This document shows positions 1 to 9,724 of a stretch of 64,000 nucleotides of DNA, piece after piece. The first letter of the stretch is position 1; each line of letters starts with the position of its first letter. This DNA comes from JBBSDP01 sp963754335 (GTDB lineage Bacteria; Planctomycetota; Phycisphaerae; Tepidisphaerales; Tepidisphaeraceae): assembly GCA_963754335.1 (NCBI GenBank), contig CAVWFQ010000010.1, positions 806,001 through 870,000 on the forward strand, in the 5' to 3' direction. The notes beneath the pieces were generated by a model. That model made no database searches, was not told the DNA's origin, and saw only the letters and a list, made by a program, of their open reading frames with translations. A program made the position numbers and the translations under genes.

Positions 1-1900
1 CGAATAACATTCATCTGGCCAACACCTATAGCGGCCTGTTTGAGACGGCGGCAGGCGGAACATTAACGATCGGCTCAGGTATCACTGTGCATGGTGACTG
101 GGGCGTCATCGGCTACGACGATGGCGGGCAAGGGTCCGCCAGTGGAAGCGTGATCAACCAGGGGACAATCGCCGCGGACGTCTCCCATGACGTCATCTTT
201 TTGCAGAGCTCAAACAGCCAGAACCTTGGAACGATCGAAGCCTTGAATGCCGCTGAGTTCCGCATCAACGGTCAGTTGACCAACTCGGGCACCGCTTTCG
301 TGGACAGCGTTAGCGCCCTCGACGGCAACGGCCCATCGGCCGGCGCTCTGGTTGGCGGCACGGTAACGACACAGGCTGGAGCCCAGATCGCCAATTTGAC
401 GCTGAACGGCATAACAGTATCCGGCGACTGGCAGATGATTAACAACAACAGTGCCCTGATCACCAACGGTCTTACACTGAGCGGGACGCTGTCGCTGGGA
501 AACAACACGACAATGGGCTGGCTGAACTTTAATGGGAGCGAAACGCTGGGCGGGACCGGCACTGTTGTTTTTGGCGCGGCGAAGAACACGCCTCTGGCCA
601 ACACCTACAGTGGCCTGTTTGAGACGGCGAATGGAACATTGACGATCGGCTCAGGCATCACCGTGCACGGTGACTGGGGCGTCATCGGCTACGACGATGG
701 CGGGCAAGGGTCCGCCAGCGGAAGCGTAATCAACCAGGGGACAATCGCCGCGGACGTCTCCCATGACGTCATCTTTTTGCAGAGCTCAAACAGCCAGAAC
801 CTTGGAACGATCGAAGCCTTGAATGCCGCTGAGTTCCGCATCAACGGTCAGTTGACCAACTCGGGCACCGCTTTCGTGGACAGCGTTAGCGCCCTCGACG
901 GCAACGGTCCAACGGCTGGCGGCTCTGGTTGGCGGCACGGTGACCACACAGGCTGGAGCCCAGATCGCCAATTTGCTGCTGAACGGCGTGACGGTCTCCG
1001 GCGACTGGCAGATGATTAACAACAACAGTGCCGAAATCACCAACGGCCTGACACTGAGCGGGACGCTGTCGCTGGGCAACAGTACGACGATGGGCTGGCT
1101 GAACTTCAATGGGAACGAGACTCTGGGCGGGACCGGAACCGTTGTTTTTGGTGCGGCGAAGAACATTACCTCGGCCAACACCTACAGTGGCCTGTTTGAG
1201 ACGGCGAATGGAACATTGACGATCGGCTCAGGCATCACCGTGCACGGTGACTGGGGCGTCATCGGCTACGACGACGGCGGGCAAGGATCCGCCAGTGGAA
1301 GCGTGATCAACCAGGGGACAATCGCCGCGGACGTCTCCCATGACGTCATCTTTTTGCAGAGCTCAAACAGCCAGAACCTTGGAACGATCGAAGCCTTGAA
1401 TGCCGCTGAGTTCCGCATCAACGGTCAGTTGACCAACTCGGGCACCGCTTTCGTGGACAGCGTTAGCGCCCTCGACGGCAACGGCCCATCGGCCGGCGGT
1501 CTGGTTGGCGGCACGGTAACGACACAGGCTGGAGCCCAGATCGCCAATTTGACACTGAACGGCATAACAGTATCCGGCGACTGGCAGATGATTAACAACA
1601 ACAGTGCCCTGATCACCAACGGTCTTACACTGAGCGGGACGCTGTCGCTGGGAAACAGCACGACAATGGGCTGGTTGAACTTTAATGGAAACGAGACTTT
1701 GGGCGGGACGGGAACGGTTGTGCTGGGGCCGCTCATGGGCAATGCCAGCGTGCCATCCAACGGCTTGTTTGAATCCGCGGCGAATGGGATCCTGACGCTC
1801 GGCTCGGGAATCACCGTGCACGGTGACTGGGGCTACATCGGCTTCGACAACGCCGGTCAAGGCATCTCCACCGCCAGCATAATCAACGACGGAACCATCG
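1..1900 (+). repeat. Tandem 576-bp coding repeats (192 residues each)
   Basis: The GTGCA(C/T)GGTGACTGGGG landmark recurs at 87, 663, 1240 and 1816. The periods are 576, 577 and 576 bp; the 577 marks the single-base insertion near 922. The first three units are almost identical at DNA level, including third codon positions. The fourth diverges (GYIGFDNAGQGISTAS). Bases 1-86 are the tail of a further unit, so the array extends left of the window. Such recent homogeneity implies duplication or gene conversion and makes copy number prone to assembly collapse. Confidence 0.95.
3..1019 (+). CDS. Giant repeat surface protein, segment 1 (5' end outside window)
   Basis: The frame is open from base 3 with no stop, so the gene begins upstream of the window. 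The segment encodes Gly/Asn/Thr-rich beta-strand repeats (VHGDWGVIGYDDGGQG, QGTIAADVSHDVIFLQ, LTLSGTLSLGN) typical of autotransporter or filamentous-adhesin-like surface proteins. The useful frame ends near 922, where an extra C in GGCGGCTCTGG (sister repeats read GGCGGTCTGG or GGCGCTCTGG) shifts it; the remaining residues to 1019 are out of frame. It continues in the segment whose open frame is listed from 940. No catalytic motif is visible here. A structural cell-surface role is inferred from composition only. Confidence 0.7.
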   Translation, partial: NNIHLANTYSGLFETAAGGTLTIGSGITVHGDWGVIGYDDGGQGSASGSVINQGTIAADVSHDVIFLQSSNSQNLGTIEALNAAEFRINGQLTNSGTAFVDSVSALDGNGPSAGALVGGTVTTQAGAQIANLTLNGITVSGDWQMINNNSALITNGLTLSGTLSLGNNTTMGWLNFNGSETLGGTGTVVFGAAKNTPLANTYSGLFETANGTLTIGSGITVHGDWGVIGYDDGGQGSASGSVINQGTIAADVSHDVIFLQSSNSQNLGTIEALNAAEFRINGQLTNSGTAFVDSVSALDGNGPTAGGSGWRHGDHTGWSPDRQFAAERRDGLRRLADD

Positions 1901-4900
1901 ATCCGGACAATTCCGGCGATTCGATCACCGTTTCGAGCGCGGCCGTCACAAACTTCGGGACGCTTGAATCGCCTGGAGGCATCTTAAATGTTTCTGCCAC
2001 CACTCTGGACAACGGCGGAGATATTAATCTGGGTCCCGGTAGCAATTTAAGTGTCAGTGGAAACCTGATCCAGTTGGCGACCGGAAATTTCAACATCGCG
2101 CTGGGCGGCTCCTCGCCGAACCTCTACGGACACCTGGCGATCGGTGGAGCGGCGACCTTGGGTGGGACACTGAACATTACGGAAGCAAATGGCTTTGTCC
2201 CCGGTACCGGCAACAACTTCACACTCCTCACGTACCCGTCGGCGACTGGGCAGTTCTCCAATTACACCGGACTCGAATTGAGTGCCTCATCAGCGTTGCA
2301 GCCGGGATACAACCCGACCAGCATGACGCTGACGACCGTCGCATCCACGACGATCGCGCCGGACCTTCGCGTAAACAATCTCTCGATTACCCCGGCCGCC
2401 CCTGTTTCAGGGCAAAACGTAACCGTCAATTGGAATGACCTTAATGCAGGCAATGGCGCGACTAACGCTTCGTGGACGGATCACGTTGTGGTAACGAATA
2501 CCACCACCGGTCAAACAATAGCCACGCTGGATGTGCCATACGACGCCGCGACAAGCGGAAACATTCCGTCCAACGGTTTGTCGGCACGAACGACCTCGTT
2601 TCAACTTCCCAACGGAACGGCGGGGGCTGGGAATTTGACCATTACCGTAACGACTGACTACGACAACACGATCGCCGAGTATTACCCGGGGAATGTCGGC
2701 GAGAGTAATAACAGCTCCGCGATCAATTTCGTCTCCACGCTAACCGCCTATCCGGATTTACAGGTTACCAGCCCAACGGTCGCAACGCCGGCTCCCATGT
2801 CCGGGCAGAACATCACGGTTAATTGGAAGGATTCGAATTCCGGGAGCGGAGCGACAGGCGGCAACTGGACCGATCGTGTAACGATTATCAACACCACAAC
2901 CGGCCAAATCGTCTCGAGCGGCGACGTGCCGTACAACGCGGCAACCAGCGGCAATATATCCGCCGGCGGCAACTCGCCGCTGCTTTCCGCGACGTTCAAA
3001 CTTCCTGACGGCTCGGCAGGTGTTGGTTCGTTGCTGGTTACGGTGACGACCAACGTCAACGGCGATCTCTTCGAATACAACGCCAGCGGCACGGCGACGA
3101 GCAACAACAGCGCCACAACAACCGCTACCTCGACGATCTCGCCTTACCCGGACTTGCAGGTCACGAACCTGTCGATCAATCCAGCCTCGCCGGTGTCAGG
3201 ACAGAACGTTACCGTCCAGTGGACCGATGCCAATACCGGCAACGCGGCGACGGCCGGCAATTGGACCGATCATGTAACGGTCGTGAATACAACCACGGGT
3301 CAGACGCTGGTGAGCACGAATGTTCCATACAGTTCGGCGACCAGCGGGAACATCGCGGTCGGTTCGAGCTCGCCGTTACTGACATACGGTTTCCCCCTCC
3401 CGAACGGCGCGGCGGGGATTCGCGCATTGCAGATCACCGTGACCGCTAACATCAACGGCGATCTTTTCGAATACAACGCCAGCGGTACCGCTACAACCAA
3501 TAACAGCACCACAACGACTGCGACGGCGACGATCGCGCCTTACCCGGATTTGCAGGTGACCAACCTGGCGATCAATCCGACGACTCCCATTTCCGGGCAA
3601 AGTCTGACGATCAGCTGGACCGACGCGAACACCGGAAACGGATCAACCTCCGGCAGTTGGTCCGACCAGGTAACGGTCGTCAACACGACGACTGGCCAGA
3701 CCCTGGCGACGGTCAATGTCCCTTACGACGCCACTTCGTCCGGAAACCTCAGCGCCGGAGCCGTGTCGGCACAACGATCAGACTCGCTGACGCTTCCCGC
3801 GGGGACAGCCGGCGTCGGCCAGTTGCAGATCACGGTCACGGCGGACATTGACAATGCCATTTTCGAATACAACGCGTCGCAGACGGGTGAATCGAACAAC
3901 TCGGCGACGATTTCCGCCACTTCGACACATGCGCCGGAGCCTGACCTGACAGTGAGTGTAGTCTCGACCGCATCGTCGGCGGGGCCTGGACAAAGCGTTC
4001 CAGTAAATTGGACGATCGGCAATTCTGGAAATGCCGACGCAATCGGATCCTGGGTCGAACAGATTTATCTCGCGACCGATGCAATCGGGTCAAACCCGAC
4101 ACTGCTCGCAACAGATACATATTCCTCGCCGATTCCAGAAGGCCAATCAATATCACGTCTCGTCAACGTAACGCTTCCGCCAACCGTCAGCGGGAACTAC
4201 TGGCTCGTCGTGGAAGAAAACGCGACCGGCTCCCTCGCGGAATCAAACACGCAAAATAACTCCGCCATCTCGGCGCAGCCAATTGACGTTGTTGGCGGCC
4301 TTGCGCTTGAGATCGCGAATCACACGGTGAGCACCGGCGACGGCGCTTCGGCAACGACTGCCACAGTCAGTCGCAATACGCCGACAACGAGCTCACTTGT
4401 CGTCGCGATTTCCAATTCAGATCCGACGGACGTGACAGTACCCGCAACCGTTACGATTCCGGCTGGCGACGCTTCGGCAACTTTTACAATTGGCACGATA
4501 AACAATGAGATCGTCGAGGGAACCCAAACCGCTCAATTGACGGCGAGCGCTTCCAACCTCGCCTCGGGAACGGACACGCTCACGATCAATGATATCAACG
4601 TTCCGACTCTTACCCTGTCGTTGAGCAGCGGCAGCATCGATGAGAATGCCACGAATCCGGCCGGGACAGGGACGGTGACGCGAAATACATCTGATGCCGG
4701 CCCACTCACTGTTTCACTCGCGAGCAATTCGACAAACAAGCTGCAGATTCCGGCGACAGTGACGATTCCTGCGGGTCAAACTTCGGTGACGTTTCCCCTC
4801 ACTGTGGTCAACGATTATCAGGTGGACGGCGATGCCACGGCGACAGTCGTTGCGTCTGCACCCGGTTTCGTTACGGCCAGCAACAGCGTCACGGTGGTCG

Positions 4901-6270
4901 ATGAAAACATTCCCGCGCTGAACCTTTCATTCGCACAGCACAGCGTCAGCGAAGGAGCGGGGCCGATAGCCACGACTGGGATAGTCTCGGTAGCTTCAGC
5001 GATCACCAATGCACCGCTCACGATCTCGCTGATCGACGACGATACCGCCGCGGTGGGCGTGCCTTCGACGGTAACCGTCTATCCGGGGCAGACGTCGGCT
5101 ACTTTCAATGTGGCAGTCTTCGACGATGGACTTGTGACCCCTGACAAGACGGTCACCATTACCGCACGCGTTGTAACGACCAGCGGTACTGCTATCACAA
5201 CCGGACAATCCACTGACACATTGACAGTCGTGGAGCATGACGGCCCGGCTTTGACTTTGGCACTCCCCGTGTCAGCGATCGGCCAAGGTGCGACAACGCA
5301 GGCTGTTCTCACGCGCAATACGCCGACGGACGATCCGCTTACGGTTACCCTGAAAAGCAGTGCCACCACGCATGCAACCGTTCCGGACACGGTGACGATT
5401 CCTGCCGGCCAGAGCTCAGCCTCGTTCACGATCACAGGTGTAAATGACGGGCTGCCGGACGGCACGCAGTACGCCGTCATTTCGGCCGTGGCCAGCGGCC
5501 TCGCCACCGCGTTGGCAAATATTGCTGTAACCAGTGTAAATCTGCCCGACTTGGCGGTAACCCAACTCAACAGTCCTATCGACGCTGCCGCTGGAAGCTC
5601 CATCGAAGTTAATTGGACCGTCACCAACACTGGGCTGTTTGATGCGGCCGGGCCATGGACTGATTTGATTTACCTCGATCCTTTAAACGGCGCGCAGGGC
5701 GGTGGACTCATGGCGACCGTGGGTTATTCGGGAACAGGCCTCGCCCCGGGGGCGGATTATACGGCATCGGCGACGATCGCGTTGCCCGCGAATCTCGGCC
5801 AGTACGACGTACGCGTCGTTGCAGACGCTTATCAAGAAGTTGAAGAACCAAGTTACGCGAACAATACGCAAACCAGCGCATTGAATTTGTCTGCACCCTA
5901 CACCGCGACTGTGTCAACGCCACTGACGGTGCCATCAACGACCGACACGCCGATACCGCTGTCCGGCCACGCAGCCCTGACGGCCGACGGCTCACCCGCT
6001 ATTAATGTACCAGTCGAAATTCGGATTTCCGTTGATGGCACTTCGCGGTTGCTCACCACAACGACCGACCAAAGCGGCAACTTCTCCGCGACTTTTCAAC
6101 CCTTGTCGCAGGAGGCGGGTTCATACTCGGTGTCGGCCGGATACCCCGGCGCCTCCGGAAGCGCCTGCGCAGGCCCAATTCACTATCATCGGGCTGAGCG
6201 CGACGCCCGGATTCAGCACGCTTCAGCTCGTGCCCGGCGTTCCTCTCAGTGGACAATTCACCCTGTCTAA
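940..6270 (+). CDS. Giant surface protein, segment 2: CARDB and Calx-beta-like repeats
   Basis: This is the longest intact piece (about 1,750 useful residues). In order it holds the last two 192-residue repeats (to about 1900), a beta-rich linker ending in a LTLLTYPSATGQFSNYTG-like stretch (to about 2340), five CARDB-type units (2359-4290), four Calx-beta-like units of about 104 residues (starting near 4306 LALEIANH, 4612 LTLSLSSGSIDENA, 4920 LNLSFAQHSVSEGA and 5251 LTLALPVSAIGQGA), and another CARDB unit near 5550-5890. CARDB and Calx-beta modules are extracellular adhesion or spacer folds. The real frame ends at about 6155-6175, where the sequence shifts into the frame giving AQAQFTIIGLSATPGF. 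There is no signal peptide, as expected for an internal segment. Confidence 0.8.
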   Translation: MTTQAGAQIANLLLNGVTVSGDWQMINNNSAEITNGLTLSGTLSLGNSTTMGWLNFNGNETLGGTGTVVFGAAKNITSANTYSGLFETANGTLTIGSGITVHGDWGVIGYDDGGQGSASGSVINQGTIAADVSHDVIFLQSSNSQNLGTIEALNAAEFRINGQLTNSGTAFVDSVSALDGNGPSAGGLVGGTVTTQAGAQIANLTLNGITVSGDWQMINNNSALITNGLTLSGTLSLGNSTTMGWLNFNGNETLGGTGTVVLGPLMGNASVPSNGLFESAANGILTLGSGITVHGDWGYIGFDNAGQGISTASIINDGTIDPDNSGDSITVSSAAVTNFGTLESPGGILNVSATTLDNGGDINLGPGSNLSVSGNLIQLATGNFNIALGGSSPNLYGHLAIGGAATLGGTLNITEANGFVPGTGNNFTLLTYPSATGQFSNYTGLELSASSALQPGYNPTSMTLTTVASTTIAPDLRVNNLSITPAAPVSGQNVTVNWNDLNAGNGATNASWTDHVVVTNTTTGQTIATLDVPYDAATSGNIPSNGLSARTTSFQLPNGTAGAGNLTITVTTDYDNTIAEYYPGNVGESNNSSAINFVSTLTAYPDLQVTSPTVATPAPMSGQNITVNWKDSNSGSGATGGNWTDRVTIINTTTGQIVSSGDVPYNAATSGNISAGGNSPLLSATFKLPDGSAGVGSLLVTVTTNVNGDLFEYNASGTATSNNSATTTATSTISPYPDLQVTNLSINPASPVSGQNVTVQWTDANTGNAATAGNWTDHVTVVNTTTGQTLVSTNVPYSSATSGNIAVGSSSPLLTYGFPLPNGAAGIRALQITVTANINGDLFEYNASGTATTNNSTTTTATATIAPYPDLQVTNLAINPTTPISGQSLTISWTDANTGNGSTSGSWSDQVTVVNTTTGQTLATVNVPYDATSSGNLSAGAVSAQRSDSLTLPAGTAGVGQLQITVTADIDNAIFEYNASQTGESNNSATISATSTHAPEPDLTVSVVSTASSAGPGQSVPVNWTIGNSGNADAIGSWVEQIYLATDAIGSNPTLLATDTYSSPIPEGQSISRLVNVTLPPTVSGNYWLVVEENATGSLAESNTQNNSAISAQPIDVVGGLALEIANHTVSTGDGASATTATVSRNTPTTSSLVVAISNSDPTDVTVPATVTIPAGDASATFTIGTINNEIVEGTQTAQLTASASNLASGTDTLTINDINVPTLTLSLSSGSIDENATNPAGTGTVTRNTSDAGPLTVSLASNSTNKLQIPATVTIPAGQTSVTFPLTVVNDYQVDGDATATVVASAPGFVTASNSVTVVDENIPALNLSFAQHSVSEGAGPIATTGIVSVASAITNAPLTISLIDDDTAAVGVPSTVTVYPGQTSATFNVAVFDDGLVTPDKTVTITARVVTTSGTAITTGQSTDTLTVVEHDGPALTLALPVSAIGQGATTQAVLTRNTPTDDPLTVTLKSSATTHATVPDTVTIPAGQSSASFTITGVNDGLPDGTQYAVISAVASGLATALANIAVTSVNLPDLAVTQLNSPIDAAAGSSIEVNWTVTNTGLFDAAGPWTDLIYLDPLNGAQGGGLMATVGYSGTGLAPGADYTASATIALPANLGQYDVRVVADAYQEVEEPSYANNTQTSALNLSAPYTATVSTPLTVPSTTDTPIPLSGHAALTADGSPAINVPVEIRISVDGTSRLLTTTTDQSGNFSATFQPLSQEAGSYSVSAGYPGASGSACAGPIHYHRAERDARIQHASARARRSSQWTIHPV
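2359..4290 (+). repeat. Five tandem CARDB-type units (131-132 residues)
   Basis: A Pro-Asp-Leu-x-Val start recurs at 2359, 2752, 3148, 3544 and 3940 (periods 393, 396, 396 and 396 bp). It is followed by PxSGQxxTxxWxDxNxGN, a WTDxVxVxNTTTGQ strand and a closing YNASxTGESNNS. The pattern fits CARDB/APHP-like cell-adhesion domains. The units differ clearly in DNA sequence, unlike the 576-bp array, so this array is older. Confidence 0.85.
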
Positions 6271-7576
6271 CCTAGGAAACGCGCCGTTGACAGGCTTGAA
6301 TGCGGTAATTCAGGGCGGACCTGCTGGTCTGTCAGAACAACTGACTCTTTCGCCTACACTGTCAGGAGCCGGGCAGACATCACTGGCGTACACTTTAATG
6401 GTGGCAGGTGCCGCGACCGCTCAAAGCGTTCCGATCGACGTGCACGTGACCAGCGCCGAAGGTGCAGTGCTGGATATTCCAATCAATCTCACCGTCTCAC
6501 CTTCCGCCGCCCAACTAATTGCCAACCCCGCGGCGCTGAACGCCGGAATGGTGGTCGGGGCGCAGTCGATTATCAGTTTTCAAGTATCCAATGTCGGCGG
6601 CGCCCCTACTGGCGATCTGGAGATCGCTCTACCCCCCACATCGTTCATGTCCTTGGCCTCCCCAAGCTCGATTTCGTCGCTCGCTCCCGGCGCGTCAGCC
6701 ACCGTAAATCTCCTGCTTTCGCCCGCCGCGACCGCAGCACTGACTCAATACACTGGCACCATCGTATTGAGCAGCGAAAGTACCGACCTGTCGATCCCCT
6801 TCGACTTCCGCGCCGTTTCAACCGCGGTAGGCGACGTTCACGTTCTGGTGGATGATGAATACACATTCGCCTCCCCCACAGCGACACCCCGGGTCGCCGA
6901 CGCGACGGTAAGTCTCCTCGACCCGTATAATAATTCGAACGTCATCGCGACGGGTACAACCGATTCGAACGGGGCAATCACACTGCCGGCCGTGCCTGCC
7001 GGACAGTACCTCCTGCAGGTGCAGGCCGCCGGGCACGGAATTTACCAGGCTTCATATACGGTGGCTCCGGGCATTACCAACGACCAAGAGATTTTCATCA
7101 GCCAGCAGTTCGTGACCTACACCTTTTCTGTCACGCCTACCAATATCCAGGATTCTTTTCAGATTGCGCTGACGACCACATTTCAAACGGACGTCCCTGC
7201 TCCTGTAGTCACCATCAGCGCGCCCGACGCCCTTCCGAGTCTGCAGCCGGGTGCAACCGGCAGTTTCAACATAACGTTGACGAATCATGGCCTGATCGCG
7301 GCGCAGGATGTACAGATTCAATTGCCGACCAGCGACAACTTTACGCTAACGGCACTTCAATCCGTCCTTGGTACGATTCCAGCGAATTCGTCGGTGACAG
7401 TCCCGATCAACGTCACCCGAAAGATTTTGCCGACCACGGGTGGTTGGAAGGGAACGCTTACAGCCGGCAATTCGACCGCTATCGCGGTGCGCCACGGTCT
7501 ACGCTCAGCTCATCACGCCGGGGCAGACGCCGCCTGCTCAAATATCGGCCACTACCGACAGCAACGGCAATTTTGA
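6005..7576 (+). CDS. Giant surface protein, segment 3: Ig-like and carboxypeptidase-regulatory-like domains
   Basis: Useful sequence runs from about 6165 (AQAQFTIIGLSATPG) to about 7490; the residues before and after are out of frame. It holds two beta-sandwich units with PGVPLSGQFTLSNLGNAPLTG and SIISFQVSNVGGAPTGDLE strands (average-like bacterial Ig folds). A CarboxypepD_reg-like unit follows (VSLLDPYNNSNVIATG, TTDSNGAITLPAVPAGQYLL), then another Ig unit (PGATGSFNITLTNHGLIAAQ). It joins segment 4 near 7490 at a frameshift between LTAGNSTAIAV and TVYAQLITPGQTPPAQ. Confidence 0.7.
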   Translation: MYQSKFGFPLMALRGCSPQRPTKAATSPRLFNPCRRRRVHTRCRPDTPAPPEAPAQAQFTIIGLSATPGFSTLQLVPGVPLSGQFTLSNLGNAPLTGLNAVIQGGPAGLSEQLTLSPTLSGAGQTSLAYTLMVAGAATAQSVPIDVHVTSAEGAVLDIPINLTVSPSAAQLIANPAALNAGMVVGAQSIISFQVSNVGGAPTGDLEIALPPTSFMSLASPSSISSLAPGASATVNLLLSPAATAALTQYTGTIVLSSESTDLSIPFDFRAVSTAVGDVHVLVDDEYTFASPTATPRVADATVSLLDPYNNSNVIATGTTDSNGAITLPAVPAGQYLLQVQAAGHGIYQASYTVAPGITNDQEIFISQQFVTYTFSVTPTNIQDSFQIALTTTFQTDVPAPVVTISAPDALPSLQPGATGSFNITLTNHGLIAAQDVQIQLPTSDNFTLTALQSVLGTIPANSSVTVPINVTRKILPTTGGWKGTLTAGNSTAIAVRHGLRSAHHAGADAACSNIGHYRQQRQF

Positions 7577-9323
7577 ATTCACCGGTCTGCAAGCCGGCTA
7601 TTACCAGCTGTTCGTTCCCGGATATCAGATCCAGACGAACATGGACATTACCGTAAACGGAGGTGAAACTTCCACCGGTAATTCCGTCACTTCAACCTTT
7701 GTCGGGGCAGCGCCTGCTTCGGCCGCCGAGGCCCCGGAGAGTGGGCCGTGCCAGTTTTCCGACGGAATGACTCCGCTGCTGCTTGCCGATCTTGCAGATG
7801 CTTCATATTCGAATACGACGGCCGATGGTGCGCCGGCCGTCAGTCCCGGCAATTTACCGATTACGGATGCCAACAACAATTCGTTTATTCAGCTCGCCCG
7901 CATCGATGGTGGCTCCGGCTTCTCGACAACTTTGTATCAAGAGCCCAATGGTAATCTGGTCGTCGCATTCCGCGGTACCCAAGACCTTCAAGACCTTGAT
8001 ACCGATATAACGGGATTTGGACTTCAGTGGGATGCCGCAAACCGGCAGGCTGTATTCAATGCTGTTTCTCAATATTTAAGTGGGCATCCTGACGCGCAAC
8101 TGCTTGTAACCGGGCACAGCCTCGGCGGAGCGTTGGCACAGCTGTTTACCTACGACGCATTGGGGCCTGATGGCATCCTTCACGCGTCGCAACTTGAAGG
8201 ACTGGTCACTTTCAATTCACCTGGCGCACTGGACACGGTCCTTGCCCGAGATGGCACGTATGACGCCGATCGCCTTGACGGAGTCTCTGTCTATCACGAG
8301 GTTTCGGCGAGCGACAAGATATCGCGTTTGACCGGATTTGACATCGGCAGCGGACCAGGGGGGATTACCATGCCCCAACTTCTAAATGATTCTTCAACAC
8401 CTGGCGACTATTCGGAGAAGACTCCAATCTGGTGGCTGCCAAACGGACTGAGCGATGATAACGCCCATAGTATTGACCACATCATCAACTTGCTGAACCA
8501 AGACTCAAATCCGTGCAATGATCCGACAGCAGGCCCTGATTTTTATTATCCGCTTTCAACCGGTCTAAATTACCTCTCGTCAAAATATCTCACTCCATAT
8601 CTCCAGCAATCGAACGAGTGCCACATAGCGATCAACGCGTCATATGACTACAGCTGCGGCGAATACCTCGTTTCCAAAGTCGCCGGTACCATCATTGGCA
8701 CCGGCTTGGGCACATGCACCCCCATGGCCATCGCGAGTGCCTTTATTAGTGGATTCAATGCCATTGGAGGGGTGGCCGGTGCAGGTGGGGGCGGAGGAGT
8801 GGGCGGTGGTGGCGGAGGCGAAGGTGGGGGTGGAGGTGGAGGTGGAAGCGGTGGAACTGGCGGCAGCAGCCAAGTGGCCAAGCTCGTACCAGTTATTAAT
8901 GAACAACCCGCCCCCGTTATTCAAAGCGTCGTCAATTGCCAGCCATGTCTTGCGGCGATCGGCACCGCTCTGGCCGACGGGTTACCGCTCATATTCCCGG
9001 AGTTGACGATTCCAGCGATCATATACAAGGAACTTACCGGAGATCTGGACGGCGCAAGAGACGACACTTTGAGCTGGACACGAGATAAACTTAGCGGAAA
9101 TAAGGGATTTGAGACGCCCAGCCTCTTCAAGAAGCTCAATGGATTGTTGGGAGCGCTTAACCTGCTTCAAGATCTGGACAACGCTTACCATGCGTGTTTT
9201 GACGCCCAACATATCACTCCCGATGCAACTGCGGCATTGCAAGCGGCGGACAAGCTACTTGGCAACACGGGAACAGCGCCCACCAGCCCGATGACCTTCT
9301 CAGCGCTTTGGAGACCGATATAG
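7440..9323 (+). CDS. Giant surface protein, segment 4: embedded class-3 (alpha/beta-hydrolase) lipase domain
   Basis: Real sequence starts near 7490 with a second carboxypeptidase-regulatory-like unit (ATTDSNGNFEFTGLQAGYYQL). From about 7745 to 8500 follows a class-3 lipase fold: NLVVAFRGTQD (oxyanion region), the nucleophile elbow TGHSLGGALAQ with Ser at codon 8118-8120, VTFNSPGA, YHEVSASDKISRLTG (candidate Asp) and DNAHSIDHIINLL (candidate His). All triad members appear present, so the domain could hydrolyse acyl esters outside the cell. A poly-glycine linker (8765-8870) and a helical region (DDTLSWTRDKLSGNKGFE) follow. The frame breaks near 9303 just before the stop. Substrate is unknown. 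Confidence 0.8.
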   Translation: MVGRERLQPAIRPLSRCATVYAQLITPGQTPPAQISATTDSNGNFEFTGLQAGYYQLFVPGYQIQTNMDITVNGGETSTGNSVTSTFVGAAPASAAEAPESGPCQFSDGMTPLLLADLADASYSNTTADGAPAVSPGNLPITDANNNSFIQLARIDGGSGFSTTLYQEPNGNLVVAFRGTQDLQDLDTDITGFGLQWDAANRQAVFNAVSQYLSGHPDAQLLVTGHSLGGALAQLFTYDALGPDGILHASQLEGLVTFNSPGALDTVLARDGTYDADRLDGVSVYHEVSASDKISRLTGFDIGSGPGGITMPQLLNDSSTPGDYSEKTPIWWLPNGLSDDNAHSIDHIINLLNQDSNPCNDPTAGPDFYYPLSTGLNYLSSKYLTPYLQQSNECHIAINASYDYSCGEYLVSKVAGTIIGTGLGTCTPMAIASAFISGFNAIGGVAGAGGGGGVGGGGGGEGGGGGGGGSGGTGGSSQVAKLVPVINEQPAPVIQSVVNCQPCLAAIGTALADGLPLIFPELTIPAIIYKELTGDLDGARDDTLSWTRDKLSGNKGFETPSLFKKLNGLLGALNLLQDLDNAYHACFDAQHITPDATAALQAADKLLGNTGTAPTSPMTFSALWRPI

Positions 9324-9724
9324 TCCGGCTGCAGGCTATGATCGCCCCATATGCGTACCTTTTTGGAAGCGATGATTGGCTATCCACCGCCGATTCGACT
9401 ACAGAAGCACAGTGGTTCAGCGCATTTATTGCTGACACCACGGACAGTGCGGACGGTTCGGTCGATGCTGCGGACGAAACCGCGCTACGGGCCATGACGC
9501 TTCCTTCTGGAGTCAGTGCGGATGACGCGACAGCGTTCTTGCGCGGTGGAACCTTACGATGCAATACGCGTCAGAGGGAATCCTGCAGGCTTCCCAAGTT
9601 CCAAACGGACAGAGCACCAATTTCATTGAGCAGCCGGCGCTCCAATCGCTCATCGTCGGTGCCGACAGCGCCGGTGCAGCCAGCGCCGCCGATGGTTACA
9701 CCAACCCGGGCGCCGAAACTCTAA
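9308..9724 (+). CDS. Giant surface protein, segment 5: degenerate dockerin-like unit
   Basis: Only about 9305-9556 is in the true frame (ETDIVRLQAMIAPYAYLFGS, DSADGSVDAADETALRAMTLP). The D-x-D-G-x-V-D-A-A-D pattern resembles a loop-helix of dockerin-type or EF-hand-like units common in planctomycete secreted proteins. A base is lost near 9556; the continuing sequence reads TMQYASEGILQASQVPNGQ in the next frame. It is not an independent gene. Confidence 0.5.
   Translation: METDIVRLQAMIAPYAYLFGSDDWLSTADSTTEAQWFSAFIADTTDSADGSVDAADETALRAMTLPSGVSADDATAFLRGGTLRCNTRQRESCRLPKFQTDRAPISLSSRRSNRSSSVPTAPVQPAPPMVTPTRAPKL

Noticed and set aside
272..1860. Minus-strand ORFs repeated in each 576-bp unit
   Set aside because: They are antisense shadows of the repeat protein, recurring only because the DNA repeats.
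8648..8881. Proline-rich minus-strand ORF
   Set aside because: Antisense of the polyglycine linker in the lipase segment.
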